Shown in pieces: positions 1 through 10,659 of a stretch of DNA of 64,000 nucleotides (the stretch's first letter is position 1; the number at the start of each line of letters is the position of its first letter). The stretch covers positions 598,087 through 662,086 of the forward strand of contig VZQC01005889.1 in NCBI GenBank assembly GCA_009823505.1, in the 5' to 3' direction. The stretch comes from Rhizomys pruinosus (Eukaryota > Chordata > Mammalia > Rodentia > Spalacidae). Below the pieces are notes generated by a model, which saw only the letters and a program-made list of their open reading frames with translations, was not told the origin of the DNA and searched no databases. A program made the translations under genes and the position numbers.

Positions 1-208
1 GTATGAATGTACTGTCTGCATGCAGGTCTGTGCACCCTTGTTGTGCAATGCCATGGAGGTCAGAAGAGGGTGTCAGATTCCCCTGGAACTGGAGTTCTCC
101 TGGAATTGGAGTTTCAGACGGTTCTCAGCTGCCATGTAGGTGCTGGGGATCGAACCCAGGTCCTCTGCAAGAGCAGTTGGTGCTCTTAACTGCTAGGCCA
201 TCTCTCTA
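1..208 (-). repeat. B2-type SINE, cut by window edge
   Basis: Read on the minus strand this is the tRNA-derived SINE found many times in the window: a GGCTGGAGAGATGG-like head, a pol III B box related to GGTTCGATCCC, and a tail ending in TACATTCATAC. Its A-rich end lies outside the window. It carries the 17-bp internal duplication typical of the younger copies here. Confidence 0.9.
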
Positions 209-227
209 ACATATACAAATGTTCTCT

Positions 228-577
228 ATAATTTTTGTGTTATACAGTATCATCTTGTAACATTCTCTTTTGCCTGTAGGATAATTTAACTTAAGGAATT
301 AAGTTTGCTTCCCAAACTAACAACATACAGTCACCCAAAACAGCTTGGATAAATTAAATGAAATTTACACCTTGATTCCTGCCTATAGGTATGTGTACTA
401 CAACTGACTTTTTGAGACTCATGGGTCAAAAAATAAAAACCTAAAATAAAAAAGAAAGGGGGGGGGGATACGGTTATATATTAAACCTTTTAGTCAAAAA
501 CTTTCAATTTAATTTTAAAACTAACTATGGGAAAAGATTTGTATGTTCCTACAGGTCAAAACATCACCTTTTAACTT
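228..577 (+). repeat. L1 3' UTR fragment
   Basis: This stretch aligns by eye with 38262-38576, which lies downstream of L1 ORF2 in the 36-40 kb element. Shared landmarks include CTCTTTTGCCTGTAGGAT and GGGAAAAGATTTGTATGTTC. It is therefore a second, detached copy of the same L1 3' UTR segment. No coding part remains, and a short G run at about 460-468 differs from the other copy. Confidence 0.65.
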
Positions 578-579
578 TT

Positions 580-722
580 TAAACATGTGTATGAGTGCAT
601 TGCCTGCATGTAGGTGCACCCATGTCATGCAATGCCCGCAGAGATCAGAAGAGGGCATCAGATCCCAGGCCCTCTGCAAGAGCAGCCAGTGCTCTTAACC
701 ACGGAGTCATCTCTCCAGCCCC
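580..722 (-). repeat. B2-type SINE, internally deleted
   Basis: Minus-strand copy ending in the SINE head at 712-722 (GGGGCTGGAGA on the minus strand). The middle of the element is missing: the sequence jumps from the GCATCAGATCCC region to the B-box side. Confidence 0.85.
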
Positions 723-1884
723 TCTTTCAACTTTTTTTTTGCGCCCTTTTTTACTCATACTTAGAGCTTTAAACACAGATACTCTGTACAGCTGTACAAA
801 AGCATTTTCTTTCTTTGTGTACCTGTTCTCTAATTCCCAACATCCACATGGTGGCTAACAACTTTGACATTGGGATAAAGAGCACTGTTAAAGGAGGATA
901 TGTGGGGCATTATTAACAAAAAACTAAACCTTGAAAGGCATGTTATTCTCTCAAAAGTACTTCATTTTGCTGGCATAGCAATTGTGGAGGGCATGTTTGA
1001 AGAGGAACTGGATTACTTATGCCCTCTTACTGCTTCAGAGTCTACTGGCGTGTGCTTATTGGTGTACGTTATGGCCTGGGGTTCTCATTGTTCCAGCCCA
1101 CAACAGGTTACAATTTGTAGTATGCAGCACTGTCTCAAAGGAGTTCATGAATGGTATCTGGAAGAATACATTCAAGAGGCTCATTTATGATGGCAAAGGA
1201 TTCGCCATGAATGAGGAGGTGGTAATCCTGCTCTTGAAGTTCAGTGTTAACTTGGCCTTCCAGAATAGTGGGGCTCACCCATACTGAAGATTTGCTCTAT
1301 CAAGTAATATTCTTACATAGTCAGCTTATGTGGAGTACCTTCAGATCAGCAACTGTAGACTTGCCCCTCACTTTCACATATATAATGAATAATGGTTCTT
1401 GAATTGCTGAAACCTCCCAGAGAGGGCAGTAAATTCAGCATAACAGTCATGTCCAGCCTGTTCTTTCAATATCCTCAAACATTTTACTTTGGCCATCACT
1501 GACATATCACTGACAGGGATGTGCTCACTCTTATCTTCAGTTGAGGACACTAGTTTTGTCCTCTACATCTGATATAAGTCCTTCTTGAATTTCTGTTAGT
1601 CCTGTTGTCTTCAATTTAACAACTCTAACAACCTCTATTATTTTATTCTTGTATTTCAAGGTGGTAGCTAGCTGCGTTGGGGTGGGACATGCCAACCAGG
1701 GGAATGATAACCATTTCTGATCATCCACCTTTGCACACCTTACCTTTTATTTTATTTCCAGGTCAATCACTTGACATGGCCTCAGTGGCAATATTAGAGT
1801 ATAGTTCGTATGTTTTGAGGCTGTGATGAGCAAGATCAACATGAAATTAAATCTAACCTAAAAGAAAAGATCAAGAGACACAAT
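723..1884. other. Unassigned stretch with short ORFs
   Basis: No SINE, LTR or recognisable gene was seen. Short open frames exist at 900-1190 and 982-1287 (plus) and 1537-1728 (minus). They overlap in conflicting frames and match no family I recognise. An old retrocopy is possible but unsupported. Confidence 0.3.
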
Positions 1885-1975
1885 TAACATTAAAAACTGA
1901 CACGGATGCACAAACCTGCATGTAGACAGTACATTCATACACATAAAAAATAAATTAAAAAAATTAAAAAAAAAC
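1885..1975 (+). repeat. B2-type SINE 3' end fragment
   Basis: Only the 3' part is present (GGATGCACAAACCTGCATG, then TACATTCATACACATA and an A/T-rich tail). The tRNA-like head is absent. Confidence 0.7.
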
Positions 1976-3270
1976 TTGTCTTAACAACTAAAAGTGGTAG
2001 ACTCTAAAATAGTGAAAGTATAGTAAATGCCAAACCAGTAATACACTCCTTTATAATCATTATCACTATGCATATGTGTTCTATGCTCTTATACAGCTAA
2101 CAGCACAGTACATTTGCTTGAACCTGCATCATCACAAACATGTGAGAAATGTATTGCACTGTTACATTATGACAGCTATCACATTGCTAGGAGATAGGAA
2201 TTTTTTAGTTCGATTATATTCTTATGGGATTATTATTGTAACCACCCATCACTGAGCAAAATGTCATTGTGCTGTGTACATCTGTGTTATTTAGTGATTT
2301 ATCAATTTTAGATATTGCCTGTGGGTTGACTTACAGTATAGATGATTCAGCTTTTTCAATTTTCCTTTATCATTCCCATCCCAATATAGTTATAGCTTAT
2401 TTATTGTATTTACAAATAATTATAATTTATAATAACTGCTATAACCAAGTACCAGTTATGATCACCAATAATACAGGTCATTTTTATTCCTTATTGCATA
2501 TTATCTCTTCCATTTTCTTCTGAGTTCTATGTGAGTGTTATTCTCTCTCTTTTGCATTAGAATTTTCCATAAATGTCTGTTAATATTTGATTCTGTTCAA
2601 ACTGAAGTTTAAAGTATTAAAATCTGAATTGGATCTCTGGGAGATGTATGGATTTAGCATATTTCTATCAGAAAGCTTTTAACAGTCATTTGGGGAAGCC
2701 TTTGTTTTGGGGTTATTCAGCTTTTCCAGAGAGAATCTTCTAATTTCCTACTCATGCATGTCTGCCTGTATGTACACAAACACATATGTAAACATATGAG
2801 CTTGTGTTATCCTGATCATTAGAACTGGGGTGGGGCGGGGGAGAGGGTGTACTATGTGAAGGAGTTTATAGATACAAAATCACTGTGCTCATTGTCACTT
2901 ACACTGTTTTCAAACCCATGCCTCCCCTTGAGGTCACGGTTGAGTCTTGTCTATTTCCTTTCCACTAAGATCCTATATGAACCTCAGTTTTTGATGAGAT
3001 GCAAATATCTGTATATCCAGTGAGTAACTTGTCATTTGAGGGAGAAGTGGCTTCTTCCTTATGGTGGGTAGTATGTTGGTAGATTCTAGGCTCTAGCTGT
3101 TTTGCTTCCCATGATTTGACTCCTAATCTTCCATTCCTAATTTTCTACCCACTGGGAGTACCATTTTAATGGTACCATATAAGGATTTAATCATCAGCTA
3201 AAAATATGATCCAGAAACAATTGAAATATAAGTTTTAAATGGGCAAATTGCATGGTAGGCACATAGTTTT
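1976..3270. other. AT-rich unassigned DNA
   Basis: No repeat family, gene or RNA was recognised. The ORF at 2269-2523 is a chance open frame in AT-rich sequence. Confidence 0.4.
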
Positions 3271-3407
3271 TCTTTATTTTCATGTATATTTTTATTGAAT
3301 TTTTGTGCATTTCATACATCTTAATCATATTAGATCTCCTCCCCTACCTGAATCCCATATAGCCCACCCACCACGAATTTCGCTTCTTCATCTTATGATT
3401 TCGTTTC

Positions 3408-3571
3408 TTTTTTTTTTTTTTTTTTTGAGAAAGGGTCTCCCTTTAGTTCCAGCTGGTCTGCGGTGCTCTCTCTGAAGACCAGGATGGCTTTACACTCACA
3501 GAGATCTGCCTGCCTTGAACTCACGGACATAGGGAATTAAGATGCGGGCGTATTCCAACTTGGCCTGGCAT
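3408..3571 (-). repeat. B1 SINE, degenerate
   Basis: A T-rich tail at 3408-3426 is followed by antisense B1 landmarks (GAGAAAGGGTCTCC, AGACCAGGATGGC, CACAGAGATCTGCCTGCC). The 3' portion is heavily diverged. Confidence 0.7.
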
Positions 3572-3664
3572 ATTTAAGACCTGATATAATCCAGAGTTGT
3601 CGCAAACAGATGTCCGCTCCGTGTGAGTTAAATTATTGGAGCTGTTTCAGCCTATCACTCTCTT

Positions 3665-3917
3665 CTTTTTTTTTCTTTTTCTTTTTTCTTTTTGTTGTGT
3701 ATGAATAGTACTGTCTGCGTGTAGGTCTGTGCACCCGTGTCGTGCAATGCCGCGGAGGTCAGAAGAGGGTCACGGATTCCCCTGGAACTGGAGTTCTCCT
3801 GGATGGAATTGGAGTTACAGATGGTTCTTAGCCGCCATGTGGGTGCTGGGGATCGAACCCGGGTCCTCTGCAAGAGCAGTCGGTGCTCTTAACCGCTAGG
3901 CCATCTCTCCAGCCCCA
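3665..3917 (-). repeat. B2-type SINE with target site duplication
   Basis: Full-length minus-strand copy flanked by an exact 16-bp direct repeat, AGCCTATCACTCTCTT, at 3649-3664 and 3918-3933. Exact flanks and retained CpGs indicate a fairly young insertion. It has the 17-bp internal duplication plus a small GGAT insertion. Confidence 0.92.
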
Positions 3918-4209
3918 AGCCTATCACTCTCTTAAAGATAATCAAATTTCCCCTCACCCAACAGTGATTGGCTGCCAATAGCTCCTTGGCTAAGGTCAGG
4001 GCCTCCTGACCATTTCCCAAGTTCTATGGTGGGTTTTTGTCTGGTTGAATTTGCATGTGTCTTGTGCATGCTGTCACCATTGCTCTACATTTATATGGGC
4101 AAGTTCCTAGGAATCTGGAAGACTCTGATTCCTTATAGTTATGCACCACCTCTTGTAGAAAGCTTTCTTTTTTATGTCAAACAGGGACCACAGGCCCTGC
4201 TAAGGGGAA

Positions 4210-4590
4210 TGGGAACACAGTGCCCCCTTTGCAAACACTATGGGGAGCTGGCCCCTTGGCGCAGAGACCAGCTGGCTACTTCCTGTAGCCCAGCCTGAGT
4301 GGTACTTCTAACTCAAGCCCTTAGCCTGGACCCATGAGGCATATGTTCCACTCTTGGCCGTGACTTTCCAGCTGCCCAGAGCCTGGACAGGAATTTCAGG
4401 CTGATGGCTGATTGCCTCCCTTCAGCCAATACCCACTCACAACACCAGCTACCCAGATTGGTGGTCTGCAAAGGGGAGCCTTTTTCCAACCCACTGGCCA
4501 CCAGAACAAAATGCAGGCCTACCTTAGCCTGTATGCATGCAATAATTATTAAAAATAATGGCTGGGAATCCCGTGATGATGTTACTATGA
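4210..4590 (-). repeat. Interspersed repeat related to 57535-57835
   Basis: The reverse complement shares an ordered series of short matches with 57535-57835: TACAGGCTAAGGTA-like, CCAGC..GTGGGAAA, TGGAACA, GTCCAGGCTAAG and CCAGCTGGTCTCTGCGC. The family is uncertain; it could be a rodent LTR or an L1-associated segment. Confidence 0.4.
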
Positions 4591-4706
4591 AATTCAAATT
4601 TACTCCTTGCCACAGCTTGCTTTTATAAACCAAATGACTTCAGTTCCCAGAGCCAATCATAAGTCCCCCAGCTCGGCACCACTGCACACCGTTGCCCCAC
4701 CCAGCA

Positions 4707-4708
<2 letters not shown>

Positions 4709-4756
<48 letters not shown>
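4709..4756. repeat. (CA)n microsatellite
   Basis: An uninterrupted run of about 24 AC units. Confidence 0.97.
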
Positions 4757-4758
<2 letters not shown>

Positions 4759-5663
4759 AGACCACATTGCTTGCTCCTCCTTGGGGCGGGGCCAGACCCT
4801 CAGCCAGGAGGTGCCCTGGGGCGTGCTAATTGGAGAGCCAGCCTGCAATTCTAGCTGGATTTCTCTACAACCTCTGGCCTTTACAATCTTTCTTCCCCCT
4901 TTTCCACAATGGTCCCTGAGCCAATGGCGGGTGAGGTTTCATATAGGAGTCCTATCTAGGGACACACACTGTGCAGTCTCTTATTCTCTACATTTTGGCC
5001 AGATATGGCTTTCTATGTTCACCGCCCACTTTGCATGAGGAAGAGTTCTCTAGTGAAAGTTGATGTATTAGTATTTTCTCTAACCCCTGTTCCATTATGT
5101 TCTATGAGCCTTAGGTGTAAAGGTTTCCACTGTAAATGTGTCACTTAGGGCTGGGCATCTTACAGACACTTATTCTCTGTGTGTGACCAGTTAAGAACTC
5201 TGTAATAGTCCCCATCTGTTGCAAAAAGGGGCTTCTTTGAAGTACATAATTTTTCAATAAAATTATTAAGAATAATTCTTACATAAAAAATAAAAAAGTA
5301 AATACTATCTATGAATTTAGTTAGGAGGGTCTGTATGTATGCACAAAACCATGTACTTTCCCTTTCATATTGCAAATGAAAAAATAACGGTAAAATGGCA
5401 ACATCAGAGTAATCATCTTGGAAGCAATACATAAAATACTGGGGACCTTCTAATTTGAACTTGCTTCATAATTAATATGTAACAGTGCATAAGAATGCAG
5501 TAAATGATATCAAAGATGCAGTAATTAAACCACTTTCTACTAAAGTTTCATTTTTAATTTCATAAAATCATTTCCATAGAACTTAAGTTTCAGAATGAGA
5601 CAGAACAACAACAACAAAAAAAATAAATAAAACAAGCAAATAGAAATATATTAAAAGCACAGG

Positions 5664-5790
5664 TCTGGAAATGTAGCTCAGATGGGAGTGTTTATTAGGA
5701 TGCATGAGGCCCAGGATCAGAAATTCAAGGTCATCAAATCATAGACAGTTTGAGGTGAACTCAGGCTATATGAGACCCTGTCCAAAAGGT
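5664..5790 (+). repeat. B4-like (ID plus B1) SINE
   Basis: An ID-like head (TGTAGCTCAG, then a B-box-like region with GAGGCCC) is followed by a B1-like part (TCAAGGTCATC, TATATGAGACCCTGTC). This composite order is that of B4 SINEs. It is old and diverged. Confidence 0.6.
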
Positions 5791-5808
5791 GAGACAGAGC
5801 AAGTGAGA

Positions 5809-5817
5809 GAGAAGAGG

Positions 5818-5872
<55 letters not shown>
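5809..5872. repeat. (GA)n microsatellite
   Basis: A nearly pure GA run that follows the SINE at 5664-5790. Any peptide read through it is a low-complexity artefact. Confidence 0.95.
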
Positions 5873-5876
<4 letters not shown>

Positions 5877-6132
5877 CAAAGAAAAGAAAAGCAGCCAATT
5901 TCTGTAATAATAGAGTTAGTAAATAAGAAATGGCACCACATTTTAATTCCGAATTTAATAAACTGTTCTTTAAATAATGTAGAAAATGCATTATAATGAG
6001 AAACTATATACATAAACATGTAATAAGTTATGAAACCTTAGATATAGCAAAATGAAAGCTTCAACTAATGTGGTATAAAAAGAACTCATCTCTTATAAAC
6101 ACACAATTTAAATGAAGTTTAGAAAGGTCTTC

Positions 6133-6290
6133 TAGGAGCTGAAGGGATGGCTCAGTGGTTTAGACTACAACACCTGTCGCTCTTGCTGAGGACTGGAGTT
6201 CAGTTTCTAGCATCCATATCTGACATCTCACAGATACCTGTAACCCTAGCTCCAGGGGAATCTAGCATCTTTTTCTGACCCCTCAGGAAA
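6133..6290 (+). repeat. B2-type SINE, old copy
   Basis: It starts GGAGCTGAAGGGATGGCTCAG and retains the ACTCTTGCTGAGGACTGG-like B-box side and CCTCTTCTGACC-like landmarks, all diverged. Its tail runs into the AT microsatellite. Confidence 0.7.
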
Positions 6291-6425
6291 ATATATATAT
6301 ATATATTTTTTGTATTTTGTATTGAAAAAATATATATATATTTTATGTATATATATATATTTATAAAAAATATATATATACATATATAAAATATATGTAT
6401 ATATATATATATATACATACACACA
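6291..6425. repeat. (AT)n and related microsatellite
   Basis: Alternating AT runs with T- and A-rich interruptions and a final TACATACACAC, in the tail of the SINE at 6133. Confidence 0.9.
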
Positions 6426-6524
6426 AATAAAAAACTAAAAATCTTTAAAAAGAAAGGTTTTCTACCTCTTCCTACAAAAAGTCAGTAACTGGAAAAGTTT
6501 AAATCGTCAAGAATATTCATTAGA

Positions 6525-6650
6525 GATAGAGTGTGGTGGTACACATCTTTAAGCCTAGTATTCAAGAGGCAAAGTTTGAAGCCAACCTGGTCTACACAAT
6601 GAGTTTAAGGCCAGCCAGAGCTTCATAGTGAGACCCTGTGTAAAAAAAAT
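6525..6650 (+). repeat. B1 SINE, old copy
   Basis: B1 order is visible: GTGGTGGTACACATCTTTAA, AAGCCAACCTGGTCTACA, GTGAGACCCTGTG, then an A tail. Confidence 0.75.
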
Positions 6651-6689
6651 ACAGTCATTAGAAAACCAGAAAGATTAAAAAGTGGTGGA

Positions 6690-6815
6690 CGGACCATGTA
6701 TGGTGGCCCATGGCTTTAATCCAAGCACTTGGGAGACAGAGGTAAGCAAAGGCCAGACATTTCTACGTAGGGAGTTCCAGCTCAGCTGGGCTACAGGAAA
6801 CATTGTCTAAAAAGA
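6690..6815 (+). repeat. B1 SINE, diverged
   Basis: TGGTGGCCCATGGCTTTAAT, then GCACTTGGGAGACAGAGGTA and a CAGCTGGGCTACAGG segment in B1 order. The central GTCTACA portion is eroded. Confidence 0.7.
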
Positions 6816-6823
6816 AATGGTAG

Positions 6824-6931
6824 ACCAGGGAGATGGCTTAATAAGTAAAGGAAAGCACTTTCCACTAAGAATGACAACCTGAGCTTTATCCCTGGAAGTT
6901 GTCCTTTGACCTCCATATAAATCCCATGGTA

Positions 6932-6975
<44 letters not shown>
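6824..6975 (+). repeat. Old B2-like SINE ending in (CA)n
   Basis: An AGGGAGATGGCTTAATAAGT head and a CTTTGACCTCCATA segment are followed by a CA run at about 6935-6975. It is strongly diverged. Confidence 0.55.
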
Positions 6976-6976
<1 letters not shown>

Positions 6977-7013
6977 CATAAACAAATAAAATTTATTAAG
7001 AATGGTAATTGCG

Positions 7014-7215
7014 GGGCTGGAGAGATGCATCAGCAGTTAAGAGCACCGACTGCTCTTGCAGAGGACCCGGGTTTGATTCCCAGCACCCACATGGCGGCTG
7101 AGAACCGTCTTTAACTCCAGTTCCATGGGAATCTGACGCCCTCTTCTGACCTCCAAGGCATTGCATGGGTGCACCAACCTACATGCAGACAGTGCACTCA
7201 TACACATAAAAATAA
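7014..7215 (+). repeat. B2-type SINE
   Basis: Full-length copy with a GGGGCTGGAGAGATG head, B box GGTTTGATTCCC and terminal TCATACACATAAAAATAA. It has a single CCAGTTCCA unit, so it lacks the 17-bp internal duplication of the younger copies. Confidence 0.9.
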
Positions 7216-8455
7216 TTATAGTTAATGAGCTAGAAATAGTTAATCTTATTACTTTAAGACTAGGCAAATCTTACAACTTTAAGAATAGGCAGAGGGAAAC
7301 CTCTGGTTTCTCTTGTCTTTCCTGTTTAAGAGATAATGGCCCTGGTTATTTTTATAGAACCTTAAGCATATCATCCCCTCAGAAACCAGATAAGATTTCC
7401 CAACCCAAAGTACTCATGGTTACTTTGGTTTTGAGGGAATAGTAGAAAGCTGTAAGTTTGCTGAAGTTGTTGTATCATGTATTCAAATTGTATGATGACA
7501 GAAAAGAAAGCTATTTTATAATAGTAATACAGGAGGCTAGAACCCCAAAGTCAAGGCATAGGCAAAGCCATGTACTCTCTGGAAACTTTAATTGAGAACC
7601 TGTTCTTTGCCTATGAAGATTTTGGAGCAATAGATACAGTAGCAAAAGAGCTAATGGTCTATCTGCAATTCCTTTCTCCACTCTGCTTCTGCAGTTGAGA
7701 TGTCTAGACAGACCTCTAGAAAAGACCAGGCACAGTAGTTCAATAACATTGCCCTGCCTCAATAAGGTGTACTCCATCTTCTTGATGGTACGAGGCTGTC
7801 CCCCAATCTCAGATTGTTCATTTTGTTACTGTGTAATCCCCTTGTGACCCTGCATGACACATAGCATCTTCTTTCCTAGGTTGTATGACATATGCTGTTA
7901 ATCTCATCTGCCCAATGTTGGGTACATGTGTAGAGTGCTTGGGATCAGACTAGAACCTGCCTGTGTCTCTCACCGATGCTGTCTCCAGCTGCCATAAGTT
8001 TGTTCTCCAGGAAATGCTGGTGCCTCCAATACTTAATGTCCCTTTTTGAGAAGGGGAGATGTTAGAGACTGAACCCCTGGTCTTGTACATACTAGGCTTG
8101 CATTCTGTTACTGAGCAATATCTCCAACACTAATGGTTAATGATATATGTAAACCCCCAGATGTTTTGTTAAATATTAGTTCAGTGAGGGTATTTCGGGG
8201 TGAGATTAGCATTTGAATATGTAGACTAGGTAAAAGTTGTCACCTACTAAATGGAACATGAAGTTGGAAAAGGGGAGAAATTACTCTCAGCTCAGCTGCT
8301 TGACCTAGAATTTCAGTCTTCTCCTAGCACTCAGGTCATTAATTTTGCTGATTCTCAGATTTTCAGTCTCACACTGAAAGACAGCCCCGTTTCTCAGGTC
8401 TCCAGCTTACAGATACCAGAGCATGAGATTTAGCTTCAGTAATCATTTGCTTGAG
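7216..8455. other. Unassigned DNA
   Basis: No family or gene was recognised. Open frames at 7511-7777 (minus) and 8251-8433 (plus) look like chance. Confidence 0.35.
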
Positions 8456-8461
8456 TATCTG

Positions 8462-8519
<58 letters not shown>
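8456..8519. repeat. (CTAT)n microsatellite
   Basis: About 15 tandem CTAT units, ending in related ATCC units. Confidence 0.97.
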
Positions 8520-8640
8520 ATCCATCCACCCATCTTATTGGTTCTGTTTCTCTGGAGAATTATGGCTAATACAGGGTCCTTAGGCAGGGAGCTAAATATG
8601 TAGCTGGATCAGGATCTGAAGAAGGTTATGTAAGAGAGCC

Positions 8641-8814
8641 AGTGTTCTGGAGAGATCCAGTGTTCTGGAGAGATCCAGTGTTCCAGAGAGATCCAGTGAT
8701 CTGGAGAGATCCAGTGTTCCAGAGAGATCCAGTGTTCTGGAGAGATCCAGTGTTCTGGAGAGATCCAGTGATCTGGAGAGACCCAGCCTTCCAGAGTGAT
8801 CCAGTTTTCTGGAG
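8641..8814. repeat. 18-bp minisatellite, about 9.7 copies
   Basis: Tandem units of AGTGTTCTGGAGAGATCC. Units 1, 2, 6 and 7 are identical. Others vary in the TTCTGG/TTCCAG/ATCTGG block, and units 8-10 are more diverged. Each CTGG-type unit contains the dyad CTGGA-GAGA-TCCAG. Because 18 is divisible by 3, a minus-strand frame at 8592-8834 stays open with a 6-residue Leu-Asp-Leu-Ser periodicity; I do not take it as a gene. Confidence 0.93.
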
Positions 8815-9312
8815 CTAAAACAGGACAAGTTCATTCTTTGTTATTAAGATAAGAAGTCAAATAAAATGTGTGTGAGCTACAGCAGTGCTCCATGCCCTGT
8901 TCTGACCTAAAAGAGAGAACAGAGTTGTTACTCTACTTCCCTCTTCTAAATCTCATGTAAAACATTTCTCCTGGTGCACACTATCCTGGAACTATGAAGA
9001 AAAGGGAATTCTTGGAAATATTTTCCAGTTTAACTAAATTGACTCAATACAATTCCATCACAAGGCTGATTACCATGAATTATAATATTAGCAAAGTTCT
9101 CTCATGTCTGCTGGCAAAGGCTGAGTGTGGTCTCGTCTTCTCTTACCTGCTGTCTCTGCTTCCTTCTTTCCATGTATGACAACCAGTGTTTTGTTTACTT
9201 TTCAAGAAAGAACTTGGCATTCAGCTGGGAGAAGAGCTTTTAAGTGCGATGGAAAGCCTCTGACTAAAGACTCTTCCAGATGCATATCAGCTTCCAAGTA
9301 GAAACCACATTC

Positions 9313-9468
9313 TTTTTTTTTTTTGTCTTTTTGAGATAGGGTGTCCCTGTAGCCCCAGCTGTCCTGGAACTCACTCTGTAGACCAGGCTGGCCTTGAACT
9401 CACAAAGATCTGCCTGCCTCTGCCTCCCACGTGCTAGGATTAAAGGTGTGCGCCACCACGCCTGACCC
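9313..9468 (-). repeat. B1 SINE with target site duplication
   Basis: Full antisense B1, from a T run through GAGATAGGGTGTCCC to CGCCACCACGCCTGACC. The flanking direct repeat GAAACCACATTCTTTT is at 9300-9315 and 9468-9483. Confidence 0.92.
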
Positions 9469-9567
9469 GAAACCACATTCTTTTCAGGCAGCCCTTGTCT
9501 GATGACTGAGAACAGTGCATACTAAGGACCAGTCGGTTCTACTTACGGGGCTCCTGTAAGGCTCACT

Positions 9568-9780
9568 GTATTAGGGATGCCACAACAAATACTATGGAGT
9601 GAATAGCTTAGATAACCAAAATTTATTTTCTCTCTGGCCATAGAAGCTAGGAGCTGGGTCAGTTTCATGCTGAGGTCCATCTTTCAGTTCATGTCTCTCT
9701 TTGTCTTATATTTGTTCTCTATGTTTACCAGTCTTCCAATCTCCCCTTCTTATAAGGATGCCAGTCATATTAGATTAGAT
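9568..9780 (-). repeat. Ancient MLT1-like MaLR LTR remnant
   Basis: Landmarks of an antisense MLT1-type LTR in order: TTAGGGATGCCACAACAAAT, AAAATTTATTTTCTCTCTGG, TCTCCCCTTCTTATAAGGAT and GCCAGTCATATTAGATTA. The family is assigned from memory of the mammalian consensus. A B1 follows immediately. Confidence 0.5.
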
Positions 9781-9893
9781 TTCTCTTTTTGAGAAAGGGT
9801 CTCCCTGCAGCCCAGGCTGCCCTTGAACTCAGAGATCTGCCTGCCTGTGCCTACCAAATGCTGGGTTTAAAGGTATGTGCAACCACACCCAGC
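9781..9893 (-). repeat. B1 SINE, shortened
   Basis: Antisense B1 landmarks GAGAAAGGGTCTCC, CAGAGATCTGCCTGCC and AACCACACCCAGCT. A segment of the middle is missing. Confidence 0.85.
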
Positions 9894-10035
9894 TTCTAGT
9901 TATAAACAAGACAAGTTATCCGCTTCCAAAATGTAATAATGCAACAGACATAGATTAGGAAATCCCCATTCCAGAGAGAAATTAATAAGAGCTCAAGGAT
10001 ATCAAGCAAACCTAACATGGAAAACTATTGGGTTA

Positions 10036-10171
10036 AAAATAGGGTCTTATTCTGTAGCCCTGGGTAGCCTGAACTCACTATGGAGAACTGGTTTGTCTCA
10101 AACTCACAGAGATCCACTTTCCTCTGCTTCCAGAGTGCTTGGATTAAAGGTATGCACTACCTTGCTTGGCC
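10036..10171 (-). repeat. B1 SINE, old copy
   Basis: TAGGGTCTTATTCTGTAGCC, then CACAGAGATCCACTTTCC and GGATTAAAGGTATGCACTACC in antisense B1 order. Confidence 0.8.
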
Positions 10172-10177
10172 AACCTT

Positions 10178-10319
10178 ATTATATTTTTTTATTTATTTTA
10201 TTTATTTTTGTATGTGTATGAATGTACTGTCTGCATGTAGGTTTGTGTACCCTTCTTGTGCAATGCTGCAGAGGTCAGAAGAGGGTGTCGGATTCCCCTG
10301 GAACTGTAGTTAAAGACGG
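10178..10319 (-). repeat. B2-type SINE, 5' truncated
   Basis: Antisense tail and body (GTATGAATGTACTGTCTGCA, GTCAGAAGAGGGTGTC), breaking off near 10319 before the B box and head. It has a single CCTGGAACTG unit. Confidence 0.85.
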
Positions 10320-10439
10320 CTCTATAATTAGTCATTACCACCAAAAAAGTATATAAATTGACGTTTCATGAAAAACCTTAGGCATTTGCCCTTTAATATG
10401 TATATTTTGATTATTTTGCTTGTTTGTTTGTTTGTTTGT

Positions 10440-10594
10440 TTTTGTTTTTTGGTCTTTTCAAGACAGGGTTTCCCTGTAGCCCCAGCTGTCCTGGAATTCA
10501 CTCTGTAGACCAGGCTGGTCTTGAACTCACAAAGATCCGCCTGCCTCTGCCTCCCAAGTGCTAGGATCAAAGGCATGTGCCACCACGCCTGGCT
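10440..10594 (-). repeat. B1 SINE
   Basis: Antisense B1, near full length (AAGACAGGGTTTCCCTGTAG through GCCACCACGCCTGGC), preceded by a (GTTT)n stretch that belongs to its tail. Confidence 0.92.
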
Positions 10595-10659
10595 AGATTG
10601 TTTTAATCTTTTTACCAATTACCATTGTTTTTTTAATTTTTAAAAAATTTATTATTTTT

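Larger units (their letters stand above)
3271..5260. repeat. Lx/L1-like interspersed repeat block, interrupted
   Basis: Parts of 3290-3360 and 3940-5260 are colinear by eye with 44475-45290. Shared landmarks are CACCCAACAG and GGGTTTTTGTCTG, the ACTTAGG..GGGCA segment and the GTGACCAGTT..ACTCTGTAATAG segment. The arrangement resembles the long non-coding part of rodent Lx-type L1 elements, but the family name is my inference. B1 (3408-3571) and B2 (3665-3917) copies interrupt it. Confidence 0.4.

Noticed and set aside
900..1728. Possible host gene or retrocopy
   Set aside because: Frames conflict in strand and phase and no known protein is recognised, so it is left as unassigned.
3655..3917. 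Short ORFs read through SINE bodies here and at many other sites (for example 22262-22499, 33094-33324, 39643-39871)
   Set aside because: They recur wherever the same B2-type SINE occurs, in both orientations, and reflect the repeat rather than a gene.
4607..5038. 143-codon ORF across the CA repeat
   Set aside because: The open frame is caused by the microsatellite (His-Thr repeats) and lies within an interspersed repeat; no domain.
5704..6019. Arg-Glu and Ser-Leu repeat proteins over the GA run
   Set aside because: Low-complexity translation of (GA)n on both strands.
8456..8814. CRISPR-like array from the neighbouring tandem repeats
   Set aside because: Units are contiguous without unique spacers and the DNA is mammalian; these are a microsatellite and a minisatellite.
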